A stretch of 64,000 nt of DNA from Brevibacterium sp. UCMA 11754 (GCF_021532275.1 NZ_JACBOT010000028.1:62001-126000), one strand, 5' to 3'. Counted from the stretch's first letter, positions 53,484 to 63,845 are shown. Notes: generated by a model from the letters alone, not told the origin. A program made the numbers and translations.

Positions 53484-55364
53484 CTAGTGAACGCCCTTGG
53501 ACTTCCGGTCCTCCTTGGGCGTCCTTCCCATAACACCCTTGGTCCGTGACAAGCGGTAGTCGATGCGGGCATCGACCTTATCGCCGAGGTACTCGTCGAA
53601 GTCATCGGCGATGTGTTCACCGACCTCGTGATAGCGCTGTCCGGTCTCGATCTCTCGATCCCGGGCCGATTCGAGCTGGAACGCCCGTACGGTGGCGATG
53701 GCGATGAATATCAGGATGATGCTGAAGGGCAGAGCAGTCGCCAGGGAGGCCGCCTGCAGTGCGCCCAGCCCGCCCGCCAGGAGCAGTCCGATCGCCAGCG
53801 CGCCCTCGAGTCCGGCCCACAGGATGCGCGACCACACCGGTGGGTTCGGATGTCCGCCGGAGGCCAGCATGTCGACGACCAGCGATCCGGAGTCCGACGA
53901 GGTGATGAAGAAGATCGCCACCAGGATGATGGCCACCACAGAGAGGATGCTGCCCATGGGAAGAGAGCCGAGCACGTCGAAGAGCACCTTCTCTGCGACG
54001 ACTCCATCCTCGGGATCAACGAGTTCGCCGGACCCGAAGAGCTCCTGGTAGATTCCTGTGCCGCCGAGTGCGGCGAACCAGATGAACCCGACGACGGTCG
54101 GCACAAGGAGCACACCGGCGATGAACTCGCGCACGGTTCGGCCACGCGAAATGCGGGCGATGAACACACCGACGAACGGCGCCCAGGAGATCCACCAGCC
54201 CCAATAGAAGATCGTCCACGTCGAACTCCACGTGGCGCCCTCTTCACCGGTGTAGGCACCGACGTCGAAGGTCATGTTGAAGAAGTTCGCGAGGTAGACG
54301 CCGAGAGATTCGATGAGGTTCTGGAACAGGAACAGGGTGGGGCCGAGCAGCAGCACTGCGATGAGGAGCAGACCCGCCATCGACAGGTTGATGTTCGAGA
54401 GCCATTTGATTCCCGCACCGACTCCCGAGACCACAGACAAGGTGGCCAGGAATGTGATGATGACGATGAGGATGACGAGGAACCAGTCGCCGTAATCACT
54501 GACAACGCCGATCTCCTTGAGACCGGACGAGATCTGCTGAACCCCCAGACCGAGAGAGGTCGCAATGCCGAACACGGTGCCGAAGATAGCGAGGACGTCG
54601 ATGACATCGCCCATCCATCCCTTGACACGGTGTCCGAGCAGTGGCTCCAGCGCCCACCGAATCGAGACCGGCCGGCCGCGACGGTGGATTGCGTAGGCCA
54701 GCGCCAAACCGATCACGGCGTAGATCGCCCAGGGATGCAGTCCCCAGTGGATGAATGTCTGCGCCATCGCCAGCTTGGACATATCCGCCTCGCTGCCCGA
54801 CCAGCCCGGCTTGGGATCAGAGGTGGCGTAGGACAGCGGCTCGCCGACGCCGTAGAAGACCAGGCCGATGCCCATGCCAGCAGCGAAGAGCATCGCGAAC
54901 CAGGAGAAGACTCCGAATTCGGGCTTCTCCCCGTCACGACCGAGCGTGATCTTTCCGAACTTCGAGAATCCGAGCACGATGGAGAAGATGACGAGGCCGC
55001 CGATGACGAGCATGTAGTACCAACCGAGGTCAGCGACGATCCAGTCGTTGATGCTCGTGAGGACCTTGCTGGTGCCGTCAGGCAGCATGATTGCTAGCAG
55101 CGCGATCGCCAGAATGGTGATCAGTGCGGGCCAGAATACGGCAGGGGCGATCATCCCCTTGCCGATGCGCACGCCTTGAGCACGCAGCTTGGCGGTGATC
55201 GCGTCATCGTCATCGCCCTCGGAGATCGATACATTCCGGGGCAGGTGCAGTCTGATCGGATCCGGCCCCTCGACCAGCATGTGCGGGTGGTCACGATCGT
55301 TTGTCGGTGCCGAGGCGGACGCTTCTTCCGCCCCAACGCTCTCCTTCTCGTCGGAGGTATCCAT
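53484..55364 (-). CDS. BCCT-family osmolyte transporter
   Basis: A 626-residue sodium-coupled transporter with twelve helices. Family signatures are AAGMGIGLVFYGVGEPLSYA, 'FIHWGLHPWAIYAVIGLALA' and the helix-8 tryptophan box 'WTIFYWGWWISWAPFVGVFI' followed by 'ARISRGRTVREFIAG'. It has an acidic N-terminal tail of 70 residues and a charged C-terminal tail of about 70 residues, the region used for osmosensing in BetP-like members. The substrate is probably glycine betaine, choline or ectoine. Confidence 0.92.
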   Translation of the reverse strand: MDTSDEKESVGAEEASASAPTNDRDHPHMLVEGPDPIRLHLPRNVSISEGDDDDAITAKLRAQGVRIGKGMIAPAVFWPALITILAIALLAIMLPDGTSKVLTSINDWIVADLGWYYMLVIGGLVIFSIVLGFSKFGKITLGRDGEKPEFGVFSWFAMLFAAGMGIGLVFYGVGEPLSYATSDPKPGWSGSEADMSKLAMAQTFIHWGLHPWAIYAVIGLALAYAIHRRGRPVSIRWALEPLLGHRVKGWMGDVIDVLAIFGTVFGIATSLGLGVQQISSGLKEIGVVSDYGDWFLVILIVIITFLATLSVVSGVGAGIKWLSNINLSMAGLLLIAVLLLGPTLFLFQNLIESLGVYLANFFNMTFDVGAYTGEEGATWSSTWTIFYWGWWISWAPFVGVFIARISRGRTVREFIAGVLLVPTVVGFIWFAALGGTGIYQELFGSGELVDPEDGVVAEKVLFDVLGSLPMGSILSVVAIILVAIFFITSSDSGSLVVDMLASGGHPNPPVWSRILWAGLEGALAIGLLLAGGLGALQAASLATALPFSIILIFIAIATVRAFQLESARDREIETGQRYHEVGEHIADDFDEYLGDKVDARIDYRLSRTKGVMGRTPKEDRKSKGVH

Positions 55365-55532
55365 GAGGCCTTTCGGATTGAGTGGACGTGAACGTCAATC
55401 CACTCTGCCGCACCTCACCCTTGCTATCAAGCTATTCCCAGATAACTGTCCGGAAAGTCCCCATATTCACAGCTCAGCGGTTGGCCTCCGTCACTGACAG
55501 CTGCACCGACAATGATTGCGTACAGTGCAACC

Positions 55533-56852
55533 ATGGAGACACAAGCGAGCACCCGTGGGAGTCCCCGGTTCAGAATTCTCAGCTGGGCACTCTGGGATTG
55601 GGGATCGGCTTCCTTCAACGCGGTCATCATCACCTTCGTCTTCGCCCCTTATCTGACGAAGAGTGTGGCGGCGACCGAGGAGGCCGGGTCGTCGGCCCTG
55701 GGCTGGTCGACGGCCGCTGCTGGACTCATCATCGCTCTCGTCGCACCGGCGGCCGGGACCCGCGCCGACTCCGGCGGGCGGCACAAGCTGTGGCTGGGAG
55801 TCCACACCGGAATCGTCATCCTCACGATGTTCGGGCTCTTCTTCGTCCGCGACTCCCCCGACTACCTGTGGCTGGGCCTCCTCCTCATCGCCATGGGCAG
55901 CGTGTTCTTCGAATTCGCCGAGGTCTCCTACAACGGCATCATGGTCCGCATCACCCAACCTGACAATGTCGGGAAGGTCTCCGGCTTCGGCTGGGGCATG
56001 GGCTACGTCGGCGGTCTCGTGCTCCTCGTCATCCTCCTCGTCCTCGTCATCTCGCCCGAGGTGGGGCTCTTCGGTGCCGGCGATGAGGGCGGAATGAGAT
56101 TCCGCGTCGTCGCAGCCCTCTCTGCAGTCTGGTTCGCGATCTTCGCCCTGCCTGTGCTGTTCACCGCGCCGAGCGCCAAGACCTCCGGTCCTGCGGAGGG
56201 GCACCCGATCAGGGCGTTCATCGCCGACTACGGCGCGTTGGTCCGCCGCCTCGTTCGGATGTGGAAGGAGGAACACCAGACTCTGCGGTTCTTCATCGCC
56301 TCGGCAGTGTTCCGCGACGGTCTGGCCGCGATCTTCGCCTTCGCCGGTGTCCTCGCAGCAGGCAGCTACGGATTCTCAGCCTCGGAGATCATCATTCTGG
56401 GCGTGGCTGCCAACGTCGCAGCCGGCACGGGTGCCATGATCGCCGGTTATTTCGACGACAGGCTCGGCCCCAAGCCCGTCATCATCACCGGGCTCATCAT
56501 CATCCTCCTCGGCGGCTTGCCGATCCTCTTCAGCGATACCGCAGTCGTGTTCTGGGTCTGCGCGCTGGTGCTCAGCTTCTGCGTCGGACCCGTGCAGGCC
56601 TCGAGCAGGTCCTTCCTGGCCAGGATCACTCCGCCCGAGCGGGCCGGAGAGAACTTCGGGCTCTATGCCACGACCGGTCGCGCCGTGAGCTTCCTAGGCC
56701 CGGCCATGTTCGCGGTCTCGATCTCCATCTTCGGATTCCAGCGGGCGGGGACTCTGGGCATCCTCCTCGTGCTCTTCATCGGCCTGCTCCTCATCATCCC
56801 GGTCAGGCCAGACGCCCCGGCTAAGTCGATGCAGGCGCAGGTCGAAGGGTGA
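55533..56852 (+). CDS. MFS transporter, UMF1 / Atg22-like family
   Basis: A 439-residue permease with twelve helices. It starts ILSWALWDWGSASFNAVIIT, the conserved opening of UMF1 (vacuole effluxer Atg22-like) proteins, and has 'APAAGTRADSGGRHKLWLGV', 'FFEFAEVSYNGIMVRITQPD' and 'FDDRLGPKPVIITGLIIILL'. It is probably an exporter of amino acids or similar solutes. ATG 55533 (METQAS) is preferred; the in-frame ATG 55512 is possible. Confidence 0.88.
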   Translation: METQASTRGSPRFRILSWALWDWGSASFNAVIITFVFAPYLTKSVAATEEAGSSALGWSTAAAGLIIALVAPAAGTRADSGGRHKLWLGVHTGIVILTMFGLFFVRDSPDYLWLGLLLIAMGSVFFEFAEVSYNGIMVRITQPDNVGKVSGFGWGMGYVGGLVLLVILLVLVISPEVGLFGAGDEGGMRFRVVAALSAVWFAIFALPVLFTAPSAKTSGPAEGHPIRAFIADYGALVRRLVRMWKEEHQTLRFFIASAVFRDGLAAIFAFAGVLAAGSYGFSASEIIILGVAANVAAGTGAMIAGYFDDRLGPKPVIITGLIIILLGGLPILFSDTAVVFWVCALVLSFCVGPVQASSRSFLARITPPERAGENFGLYATTGRAVSFLGPAMFAVSISIFGFQRAGTLGILLVLFIGLLLIIPVRPDAPAKSMQAQVEG

Positions 56853-56897
56853 AGCATCGGGGTGTGAAGCCTCGGAGCACTCCCTCATAGGGATAAC

Positions 56898-56951
56898 GGT
56901 TGGTATGTTCTTCTCGATCTGAGCACGACGATCGAAGAGAACATACCAATC
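56898..56951. terminator. Inverted repeat between convergent genes
   Basis: Arms 56898-56919 and 56930-56951 (22 bases) pair with three mismatches around a ten-base loop. It lies after the UMF1 gene and before the convergent SRPBCC gene, so it is a bidirectional terminator candidate. Confidence 0.65.
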
Positions 56952-57003
56952 GTGGACGCATCCCGCACCGGCCTGCTTCAGTCGCCTGCTTCTGTCGACT
57001 GCT

Positions 57004-57492
57004 TCAGCCTTTGGCCAGCAGCTCGTCGATCTGGTTGATCGCTCCGGTCGAGCCTTCGACGACGCCCATGTCGAGTACGGTCTTCAGACCCTCAAGGGAA
57101 TCGAAGGCCGATTCGTAGGTGACGCGAGTGCCGCCCTCGATCGCTTCGAAGGTGTAGGTGTTGGTGCTGCCCGGCATCGATTCGACTGCGTTGAAGTCTT
57201 CGTCCGCGAAGTAGTCGCGAAAGACTAAGCGTGCGGGCTCCTCCACCGAGGAGACCTCCCAGAGACCACAGAACTTCTCACCCTCTGGGCTGGTCATGTA
57301 GTAGGTGACCCTGCCGCCAGGAGTCAGCGAGTGGTCGACGACCGTGGCCGGATAGGTGGGTGGCCCCCAGACTCGCTCCAACTGGCGCGGGTCGGCGTAG
57401 ACCTCCCAGACTCGCTCCGGCGTCGCCGCGAACTCAGCGACCATCGTCAAGGTCAGCGTCTCTTCATCATGAGTGGTGTCTAGAACTGGCAT
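57004..57492 (-). CDS. SRPBCC/AHSA1-domain protein
   Basis: A 162-residue START-like protein: TMVAEFAATPERVWEVYADP, 'RQLERVWGPPTYPATVVDHS', 'GGRVTYYMTSPEGEKFCGLW' and 'GGTRVTYESAFDSLEGLKTV'. It lies 52 bp downstream of an ArsR gene on the same strand, the usual pairing. The gene at 30158 encodes a second, different member. The ligand is unknown. Confidence 0.9.
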   Translation of the reverse strand: MPVLDTTHDEETLTLTMVAEFAATPERVWEVYADPRQLERVWGPPTYPATVVDHSLTPGGRVTYYMTSPEGEKFCGLWEVSSVEEPARLVFRDYFADEDFNAVESMPGSTNTYTFEAIEGGTRVTYESAFDSLEGLKTVLDMGVVEGSTGAINQIDELLAKG

Positions 57493-57544
57493 GGCTTCTC
57501 CTCGAATGTCTCATCTCCCGCCCAGTTGACAGGAGCGGGTCACT

Positions 57545-57886
57545 TCATCGACCGGCAGCCTCGTCGTCGGCAAGCAGGTCATCGATGCGCGCGACTCTCG
57601 CACGCCACATGTCCTCGAGCTCGTTCAGCAGCGACGCCACTGTACGGATCGCGCTCATCTCGACTCGAGCGATCTGCGCCCTGCCGACTCTCCGCTTCGA
57701 CACAAGTCCCGCGCGTTCGAGCACAGCAACGTGCTTCTGCACCCCCGCGAAACTCATCTCATAGGAATCGGCGAGCTCGGACACTGAAAGCTCTTCATCC
57801 ATGACTCGCCGCACGATGTCCCGACGCGTCCGATCGGCCAATGCCTGGAACATCGCATCCACCTGGTCGTCCAGAAGTGCCTCCAT
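57545..57886 (-). CDS. ArsR/SmtB-family transcriptional repressor
   Basis: A 113-residue winged helix repressor: MFQALADRTRRDIVRRVMDE, 'LSVSELADSYEMSFAGVQKH' (recognition helix) and 'AVLERAGLVSKRRVGRAQIA'. The start is ATG 57886 (MEALLDDQ). A perfect 18-bp palindrome 11 bases upstream is its likely operator. It forms an operon with the SRPBCC gene and probably represses itself and that gene. The longer frame upstream would read through the operator and is rejected. Confidence 0.9.
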   Translation of the reverse strand: MEALLDDQVDAMFQALADRTRRDIVRRVMDEELSVSELADSYEMSFAGVQKHVAVLERAGLVSKRRVGRAQIARVEMSAIRTVASLLNELEDMWRARVARIDDLLADDEAAGR

Positions 57887-57897
57887 GGCATCAATAA

Positions 57898-57915
57898 TAC
57901 AACCATATGGTTGTA
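57898..57915. promoter_or_regulatory. Perfect 18-bp palindromic operator candidate
   Basis: TACAACCATATGGTTGTA is a perfect palindrome just upstream of the ArsR start codon. ACAACCATATGGTTGT-like sites are the type I associate with ArsR regulators paired with SRPBCC proteins. It would overlap the ArsR promoter. Confidence 0.8.
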
Positions 57916-57951
57916 CGTCAAGAATTACTCGCCAGCTATTGACTCGCAGAT

Positions 57952-57983
57952 TGAACACGCGTTTAATATTAAACATGCGTTCA
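57952..57983. promoter_or_regulatory. Candidate TetR operator over its own start codon
   Basis: A perfect 14-bp palindrome, GTTTAATATTAAAC (57961-57974), is the core of a 32-bp imperfect inverted repeat that includes the TetR ATG (57975). Its AT-rich centre and position suggest autoregulation of the TetR-ABC exporter operon. Confidence 0.7.
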
Positions 57984-58727
57984 ACACACGATGATTCGAG
58001 CTCGAAGAAGTCCGAAACGACAGCGGCAAGGCCCAATCGCTCCCCTCATGTCTCTCCGGAGACGGCGGAACGGATTCTCAGCGCCGCCGTCAAAGAGTTC
58101 TCCGAGCACGGATTCACGAAGACGACGATCCGCAGCATCGCCTCGGCGGCTGGGGTCTCTCCTGGGCTCGTCATCCACCACTTCGGATCGAAGGAAGGTC
58201 TGCGCACGGCTTGTGACGATCATGTCTTCGCCGCGATCGCCGAGTCGAAGGCTCAGAACGCCGAGTACGCGGTCCACGCCATGCAGATGATCTTCGACGA
58301 TCCGGACATGAGCACGAAGATCGACTACCTCATGAAGTCCCTGCTCGATCCCAGCGAACACGGCCAGCGCTACTTCGAGCACTATGTCGACCTGGTTGAG
58401 GACTACATCTCCCACGGCTTCGCAGGGTACGCCTTCCGCCAGAGCGACGACCCGCGCGGCCAGGCGGCGACGATCGCGACCCTCGCGCTCTCCCCGTCAA
58501 TACTTGCCCAGCGGCTGCAGACGTCGCTGGGCACGAACAGTACGGCTGAGACGATGACACGCCTCGCGCCTCACCTGCTCGACCTCTACCTCAACGGCGT
58601 TCTCTCAGCGACGCCCGAGGGACAACCCGATCGTGCAGACACCGAACCCGTTTCCGACGATGCCCGGCCTGATAGTGCTGACACAGATTCCAAACCCACC
58701 GATCCCCTTGGAGGCGATCAATCATGA
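57975..58727 (+). CDS. TetR-family regulator of an ABC exporter operon
   Basis: A 250-residue regulator: HTH in [20 protein letters not shown] and '[20 protein letters not shown]', then a helical ligand domain and an acidic 40-residue tail. It overlaps the ATPase gene by four bases, so it is the first gene of a TetR-ATPase-permease operon, an arrangement typical of drug-induced exporters. The start 57975 is chosen from the HTH position; the longer frame reads through the ArsR gene. Confidence 0.9.
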   Translation: MRSTHDDSSSKKSETTAARPNRSPHVSPETAERILSAAVKEFSEHGFTKTTIRSIASAAGVSPGLVIHHFGSKEGLRTACDDHVFAAIAESKAQNAEYAVHAMQMIFDDPDMSTKIDYLMKSLLDPSEHGQRYFEHYVDLVEDYISHGFAGYAFRQSDDPRGQAATIATLALSPSILAQRLQTSLGTNSTAETMTRLAPHLLDLYLNGVLSATPEGQPDRADTEPVSDDARPDSADTDSKPTDPLGGDQS

Positions 58728-59668
58728 CCACGACGACGAGCACCCCGGGCCCCGCCTCGGCGACCGCCGACCACGACACCGCGGCCATCTCCATGCAGGA
58801 CGTCGTCAAGAGCTACGGCCGCGTGCGCGCACTCGACGGCCTCTCCCTCGACGTCGCCCGCGGCGAGGTCCACGGCTTCCTGGGCCCTAACGGTGCCGGC
58901 AAGTCGACGACCATCAGAATCCTGCTCGGAATCCTCAAACATGATTCGGGACGCATCCGCCTCCTCGGCGAGGATCCCTGGGCGAAAGCGGTATCGCTGC
59001 ACCGCAGGCTCGCCTATGTCCCCGGCGACGTCGAACTCTGGCCGGGGCTGAGCGGCGGGGAGGCGATCGACCTGTTCGCGCGGCTGCGCGGCGGGGTCGA
59101 CACCCACAAGCGGGATGAGCTCATCGAGCGCTTCGATCTCGATCCACGCAAGAAGGGACGGACGTATTCGAAGGGCAATCGACAGAAGGTAGCGCTGATC
59201 TCCGCGCTGGCCTCACATGTCGATCTCCTGCTCCTCGATGAGCCGACCGCCGGTCTCGATCCGCTCATGGAGGCCGTGTTCCAGCAGTGCATCAGAGAGG
59301 CGAAGGAGGAGGGCCGAACGGTTCTTCTCTCAAGCCACATCCTCGCCCAAGTGGAGGCACTGGCCGATCGTGTGTCGATCATCAGATCGGGGAGAATCGT
59401 CGAATCCGGCGCACTGTCGGATCTGCGTCATCTGTCCCGGACGACGGTGACCGTGCAGGTGGAGACGGACATTGCGCAACTGGCGACCATGAACGGGATC
59501 CACGACCTGGTGCGAGAGGGAACACAGCTGCACTTCAGCGCCGACACAGCCGAACTCCCCGCCATCATGCGAACCCTCGGCGAGCATGACATACGGTCGC
59601 TGACGGCGACTCCCCCGACACTCGAGCAGCTGCTGCTGCGCCACTACGGAAAGGAAACGCAGTCATGA
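58724..59668 (+). CDS. ABC exporter ATPase
   Basis: A 314-residue ATPase of the drug/antibiotic export group: [20 protein letters not shown] (Walker A), signature '[16 protein letters not shown]' (a non-canonical SKGNxQK in place of LSGGQ, as in some antibiotic ABC-2 ATPases), '[14 protein letters not shown]' and '[20 protein letters not shown]'. It overlaps both neighbours by four bases and works with the permease downstream. Confidence 0.92.
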   Translation: MTTTTSTPGPASATADHDTAAISMQDVVKSYGRVRALDGLSLDVARGEVHGFLGPNGAGKSTTIRILLGILKHDSGRIRLLGEDPWAKAVSLHRRLAYVPGDVELWPGLSGGEAIDLFARLRGGVDTHKRDELIERFDLDPRKKGRTYSKGNRQKVALISALASHVDLLLLDEPTAGLDPLMEAVFQQCIREAKEEGRTVLLSSHILAQVEALADRVSIIRSGRIVESGALSDLRHLSRTTVTVQVETDIAQLATMNGIHDLVREGTQLHFSADTAELPAIMRTLGEHDIRSLTATPPTLEQLLLRHYGKETQS

Positions 59669-61353
59669 ATCTCCTGGCCGAGAAGAGAGCGAGCGGGCAC
59701 CACGGGGCACACGAACGCGGACGCGAAGGCCACCTCGGCGGGGGAAGCCTGACGGGACTGGGCACTCTGCTGCGCTTCATGTTCCGGCGGGACCGCCTGT
59801 GGATGCCGATCTGGGTGCTCAGCCTCGCGGCGCTCACCGCGTACTTCGCCAACGCCATCGCCGTGGTCATGGACGGGGACTCACTGCAGGCGATGACGGT
59901 GTTCGCGAAGAACCCCGTCATGGGCCTCATCACCGGACCGGGGTACGGCCTCGACCACGTGACCGTACCCCGGTTCATCGTCGGGATGTACGGGGTCTTC
60001 CTCATGATCGGCACCGCCCTGATGTCGATTATGACCATGTCACGCCACACCCGCACGGAGGAACAGACCGGTCGTGCCGAGCTCGTTCGCGCGAATGTGA
60101 TGGGCAGGCACACCCAGCTCATCGCAGCCCTCATCCTGACCGTGCTCATGAATGCCGTACTCAGCGGGCTCATGGCCGTGGCATTCCACTTCTCCGAGGC
60201 CGAACCCGAGCCCTTCTCCTCCACGCTTCTGTTCGCGATCAGCGTCGGAACCGTCGGCGTCGTCTTCGCTGGGGTCACTGCGATCACCGTGCAGCTGAGT
60301 GCATTCGCGCGGGCCGCCTCGGGAATGGCCGGAGCCGTGCTCGCGCTGGCCTTCGTCGTCCGCGGTGTCGGAGACATGTCGGCCGTGGCCGGCGGCGACC
60401 TCGACTGGCTGTCCTGGCTCTCCCCTCTGGGGTGGACACAGCAGACCGCACCATTCACACTCGATCGCTGGTGGCCGCTGCTGTACTCGGCCGGGCTCGT
60501 GGTCGCGCTCGTCATCGCTGCGCTGCGCCTGCAGTCGGGGCGTGATCTCGGGGCGGGCATCACCGCCGAACGCCTCGGCCGCGCCTGTGCCGGTCGCGCC
60601 CTGACGAACACGTTCGTCCTCTCCTTCCGCCTGCAGCGCTCGGGGCTTCTGTGGTGGTCGCTGGGTATTCTGGTCATGGGTGGCGTCTTCGGATCGTTCA
60701 CCGGCGCCATGGACGAGGGTGCGGCTGGGATGCCACAGGAGATCCTCGCGATCATGGGTGGTCGGTCGGGCATCGTCGATGGCTACCTCGGCTACATGGC
60801 GCTGTACTTCGCGATGATCGTGGCCGCCTACGCGATCATCGCCGCCAGTGGACTCAGGGCCGAGGAGCAGAGTTTTCACACCGAGCCCGTGCTCGCAACG
60901 GCGGTCTCTCGCGGTGGTTGGCTGGCTTCCTGGGCCGGGGTGACGCTGCTGGGATCCGCGTGGCTGATGCTGCTGGCGGGCGTCGGCGAGGGAATCGGCG
61001 CGGCCGCATCGATGGGTGACTGGGATCTGCTTTGGCCCACCGTTCTCGGGCACCTCGCGCAGACGGCGTCCGTGTGGGCACTCCTCGGGCTGGCGTTCGC
61101 GCTCTATGGTTTCGCGCCGCGGCTGATGGGTCTGACGTGGGTCGTCTTCGCCGCGTCTGCCGTGCTCGCTCTGTTCGGCCAGATGCTCCAACTCGACGAG
61201 GTAGTCCTCGACGCCTCGATCTTCACCCACATCGGGCAGTATCCGGCCCAAGAGCTGTCCGCCGAGGCGGTGCTCGCGTTCCTGGTCGCCGCTGTGGTTC
61301 TCGTGTGGCTGGGGAGGCTGGGGTTCCGTCGTCGAGACCTCGTCACGGCATGA
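59665..61353 (+). CDS. ABC exporter permease (polyketide-antibiotic exporter type)
   Basis: A 562-residue permease with about twelve helices in two repeats of six. [20 protein letters not shown], '[20 protein letters not shown]' and the second-half '[20 protein letters not shown]' (RxEEQxGRxE-like conserved motifs) are typical of the COG3559-type exporters of polyketide antibiotics. It forms a four-base overlap with the ATPase gene. The substrate is not evident, but the TetR gene suggests an inducible toxic compound. Confidence 0.9.
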   Translation: MNLLAEKRASGHHGAHERGREGHLGGGSLTGLGTLLRFMFRRDRLWMPIWVLSLAALTAYFANAIAVVMDGDSLQAMTVFAKNPVMGLITGPGYGLDHVTVPRFIVGMYGVFLMIGTALMSIMTMSRHTRTEEQTGRAELVRANVMGRHTQLIAALILTVLMNAVLSGLMAVAFHFSEAEPEPFSSTLLFAISVGTVGVVFAGVTAITVQLSAFARAASGMAGAVLALAFVVRGVGDMSAVAGGDLDWLSWLSPLGWTQQTAPFTLDRWWPLLYSAGLVVALVIAALRLQSGRDLGAGITAERLGRACAGRALTNTFVLSFRLQRSGLLWWSLGILVMGGVFGSFTGAMDEGAAGMPQEILAIMGGRSGIVDGYLGYMALYFAMIVAAYAIIAASGLRAEEQSFHTEPVLATAVSRGGWLASWAGVTLLGSAWLMLLAGVGEGIGAAASMGDWDLLWPTVLGHLAQTASVWALLGLAFALYGFAPRLMGLTWVVFAASAVLALFGQMLQLDEVVLDASIFTHIGQYPAQELSAEAVLAFLVAAVVLVWLGRLGFRRRDLVTA

Positions 61354-61377
61354 GGGCGAGCTGCAGCCGTCTCGGCG

Positions 61378-63810
61378 TCAGCGAGCGCTCAGAAATCCGA
61401 GTGATCTCGCCCTGGCGATGGCTTCGGCCCGGTTCGAGACCTCGAACTTCCGATACAGCACCGAGAGTCGGTTCTTCACGGTTCCGGTGGCCTGATCGAG
61501 CTCGACCGAGATCTCCGCGACCGACAGTCCACGCGAGAGCAGATTGAGCAACTGTGCCTCATTCGCGCTCAGCTGCGGCATCGAGGCCTCGCCGACGGCC
61601 ACAGCTGAGATCGTGCGCAGGCGCGACATGAGTTCCGCGGTACTGCGGAAGTGTCCGGAGAAAGCCGCAGCTGCCTCTCGCCACGCGGGGGCGTCCTCCG
61701 TGAGATCGATGAGCCGATTGCGATCCTTCTGCGGGATGAACGCGAGCGGCAGCAGAGAACTCACCCATGTCGACAACCCCACAGCGGTGATGAATTCGGC
61801 GGTCGCGGCCGCTTCGTCTCCGGTGCGCAGCAGCGCGGCGGCCCTGATCGCTGCCAACTCGGCCCGACTCTTCGGAGTCAGCGATCGATGGTAGAACCAG
61901 TTGTCCGCCGAGGCGATGGCATCCTCGTACCGGCCTGCGACGAGCTTGCCGCGGATGCTGAGGACGATGCGGGAATCGGCACCCGGTGAGATGCGCTCGA
62001 ACTCCAGCTCGGCCCATTTCAGCTGCCCCAGACAGATGAAGACCATACTGCGGCTTGCCGCGAGCAGCTCCCGACCCGCCGGCGAGATGACTTCGGCGTC
62101 GTTGAGGTTCTCCACATCGTCATTGGCGAAGAGCAGACCGGACTCCGCCGTGGCCGACAGGATCGCAAGTGTGCGCCCGATGACAGAGGGATAGACACCG
62201 AGCGATCGGTTCTCAGGGTAGGCCGCGAGGTTGTCGCGCTCCTCTCGCGCCCGATCCAGATCGAGACGATCGAGGGCTCTCAGTGCCGCCGCGATGCTTT
62301 GGGCTGGATGGACCAATTCGTCGATCATCACTGGACTCGACTTCTCATCGAACAACCATGCCAGGTGCTGATCCGCGCGCTCATGATCACCGCTGACCGC
62401 TGCGATGAGCGCCGTCCAGGCGTATGCGGCAGGCAGCAGGAAGTCGCCGTCGATGTGTGTGGTCTCCGCACTCGACTCGATGTCGTGGAGAATCGAGATG
62501 GCTCGACGGGGCTGCGCCGCGTGGAAGAGTGAGATCGCCGTGAGCAGCCGAATGACGAGGTGGGCGCGCGTGGCCCGAATGGCAGTCGATGCTGCGAGTC
62601 CGAGAGCGGCGGCCGCTCCATGGTGCCCCTCGCCCTGCAGCCCGATCATTCGACGAAGCGTCTCAATGTATCCGCCCTGGCTCATCTCGCCGAACCCGGG
62701 AAGCCGCAGCCTCATTCTCCCGGGGCCCGTCTCCGCTATCACAGCGCTTCGGATCCGTTCAGGCGACGGATCGTCGGCGACCTCGTCCATGGCATCTTCC
62801 GCCAGCGCCGCGAAGAAGCTGAGTCCCGGATCGGCATTCCTGGCTCCCGACGGCAGATGGCCGAAGGCGATGCACGCGGCTTGCGGTGTGAGCAGGAAAA
62901 TCGCAAGACCGCCAGCATCCCTGATGCGTGAGAGCTCTGACCACAGACCAGCCCGTCGGGTCAGGACGAGGGCATCGGCGAGAACGCCGACATCTGGGCT
63001 GGCCGTCTCCTCGAGGTGGGTCACGAGGACAGAGACAAGCTCGAGGACCACCTCGGCGGACTCAGGGTCGGCGGCGAAGGTATGGCGCAGCTTGGCCGCG
63101 ATGAGCATCGGAATCTTCAGCAGTCTGGCGCGCCCGCTGCCGCCGTCGGGGACGAGCACACCGCTCATGCGCAGTCGCAGGAGAATGCCGTCCGGATCCT
63201 GAGCACTGATTCCGCCGTCTCCGCCCGAGAGCAGCGCCGAGAGTGCCAGCAGAGCCGTCTGGTTGGTGAAGGGGCTCAGATGCGCAAGGACAGCAGCCGC
63301 CCGTTCATCGCTCTCGCTGATGCCGAGACTCAGCGTCGGCGACTGTGCCGCCACATAGTCGGCGAAGCTCGTCGACTCAAGATCCACGACGAAGTTCGCG
63401 AGCGACGCTGCTTCGACCGCCATCTTCCCGAGGCTCAGGCTCCCTCCGCTGGCGGAGAAGAGCTCGGCGGCGAACACCGGATCGTCGAGACTGAGTTCGC
63501 GGGCGAACTCCTCAAACGTCAGGTTGGGTTCGGCGGCGTTGCCCGAATCGGCAATCGGGACCATCTTCTCCAGACCTCCATCTCGGCGGGGCACTCCCGC
63601 ACTGCGCTGATCGACGAACATCTCGATGCCTCTCTCCGATCCGCTTCGCAGGCGAGAATTCGCCCATGACGTCTCCAGGACGGGACCGAGTCGGTCCTTC
63701 GCTGTGCCTTCATTGTGGGGCAGCCACGGGTTCGTGGCCGACCTCTCGGTCGCGGCCTGCGGGAAGCCGTCAGGGTTGTGCGGGACGGCGAAATAGTCCG
63801 CCAAAGGCAT
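61378..63810 (-). CDS. Large orphan LuxR-type regulator
   Basis: An 810-residue protein. The C-terminal LuxR HTH is PQLSANEAQLLNLLSRGLSV, 'AEISVELDQATGTVKNRLSV' and 'LYRKFEVSNRAEAIARARSL'. The remaining 740 residues are helical with TPR-like pairs (for example 'ARLVIRLLTAISLFHAAQPR' region and 'AAIRAAALLRTGDEAAATAE'). No Walker A motif is seen, so it resembles the C-terminal half of MalT/LAL regulators without the ATPase. Start: ATG 63810 is the longest; ATG 63621 (MFVDQRSAG) has a better GGAGAGAGG site. It is convergent with the exporter operon. Confidence 0.8.
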   Translation of the reverse strand: MPLADYFAVPHNPDGFPQAATERSATNPWLPHNEGTAKDRLGPVLETSWANSRLRSGSERGIEMFVDQRSAGVPRRDGGLEKMVPIADSGNAAEPNLTFEEFARELSLDDPVFAAELFSASGGSLSLGKMAVEAASLANFVVDLESTSFADYVAAQSPTLSLGISESDERAAAVLAHLSPFTNQTALLALSALLSGGDGGISAQDPDGILLRLRMSGVLVPDGGSGRARLLKIPMLIAAKLRHTFAADPESAEVVLELVSVLVTHLEETASPDVGVLADALVLTRRAGLWSELSRIRDAGGLAIFLLTPQAACIAFGHLPSGARNADPGLSFFAALAEDAMDEVADDPSPERIRSAVIAETGPGRMRLRLPGFGEMSQGGYIETLRRMIGLQGEGHHGAAAALGLAASTAIRATRAHLVIRLLTAISLFHAAQPRRAISILHDIESSAETTHIDGDFLLPAAYAWTALIAAVSGDHERADQHLAWLFDEKSSPVMIDELVHPAQSIAAALRALDRLDLDRAREERDNLAAYPENRSLGVYPSVIGRTLAILSATAESGLLFANDDVENLNDAEVISPAGRELLAASRSMVFICLGQLKWAELEFERISPGADSRIVLSIRGKLVAGRYEDAIASADNWFYHRSLTPKSRAELAAIRAAALLRTGDEAAATAEFITAVGLSTWVSSLLPLAFIPQKDRNRLIDLTEDAPAWREAAAAFSGHFRSTAELMSRLRTISAVAVGEASMPQLSANEAQLLNLLSRGLSVAEISVELDQATGTVKNRLSVLYRKFEVSNRAEAIARARSLGFLSAR

Positions 63811-63845
63811 GGAGCTGGTGGTCGGCCCCCCGTACGCTGAAGCCC

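Noticed and set aside
53613..55097. 494-codon open frame on the plus strand
   Set aside because: It is fully antisense to the BCCT gene and is rich in Asp, Glu, Arg and His as expected for a high-GC shadow frame.
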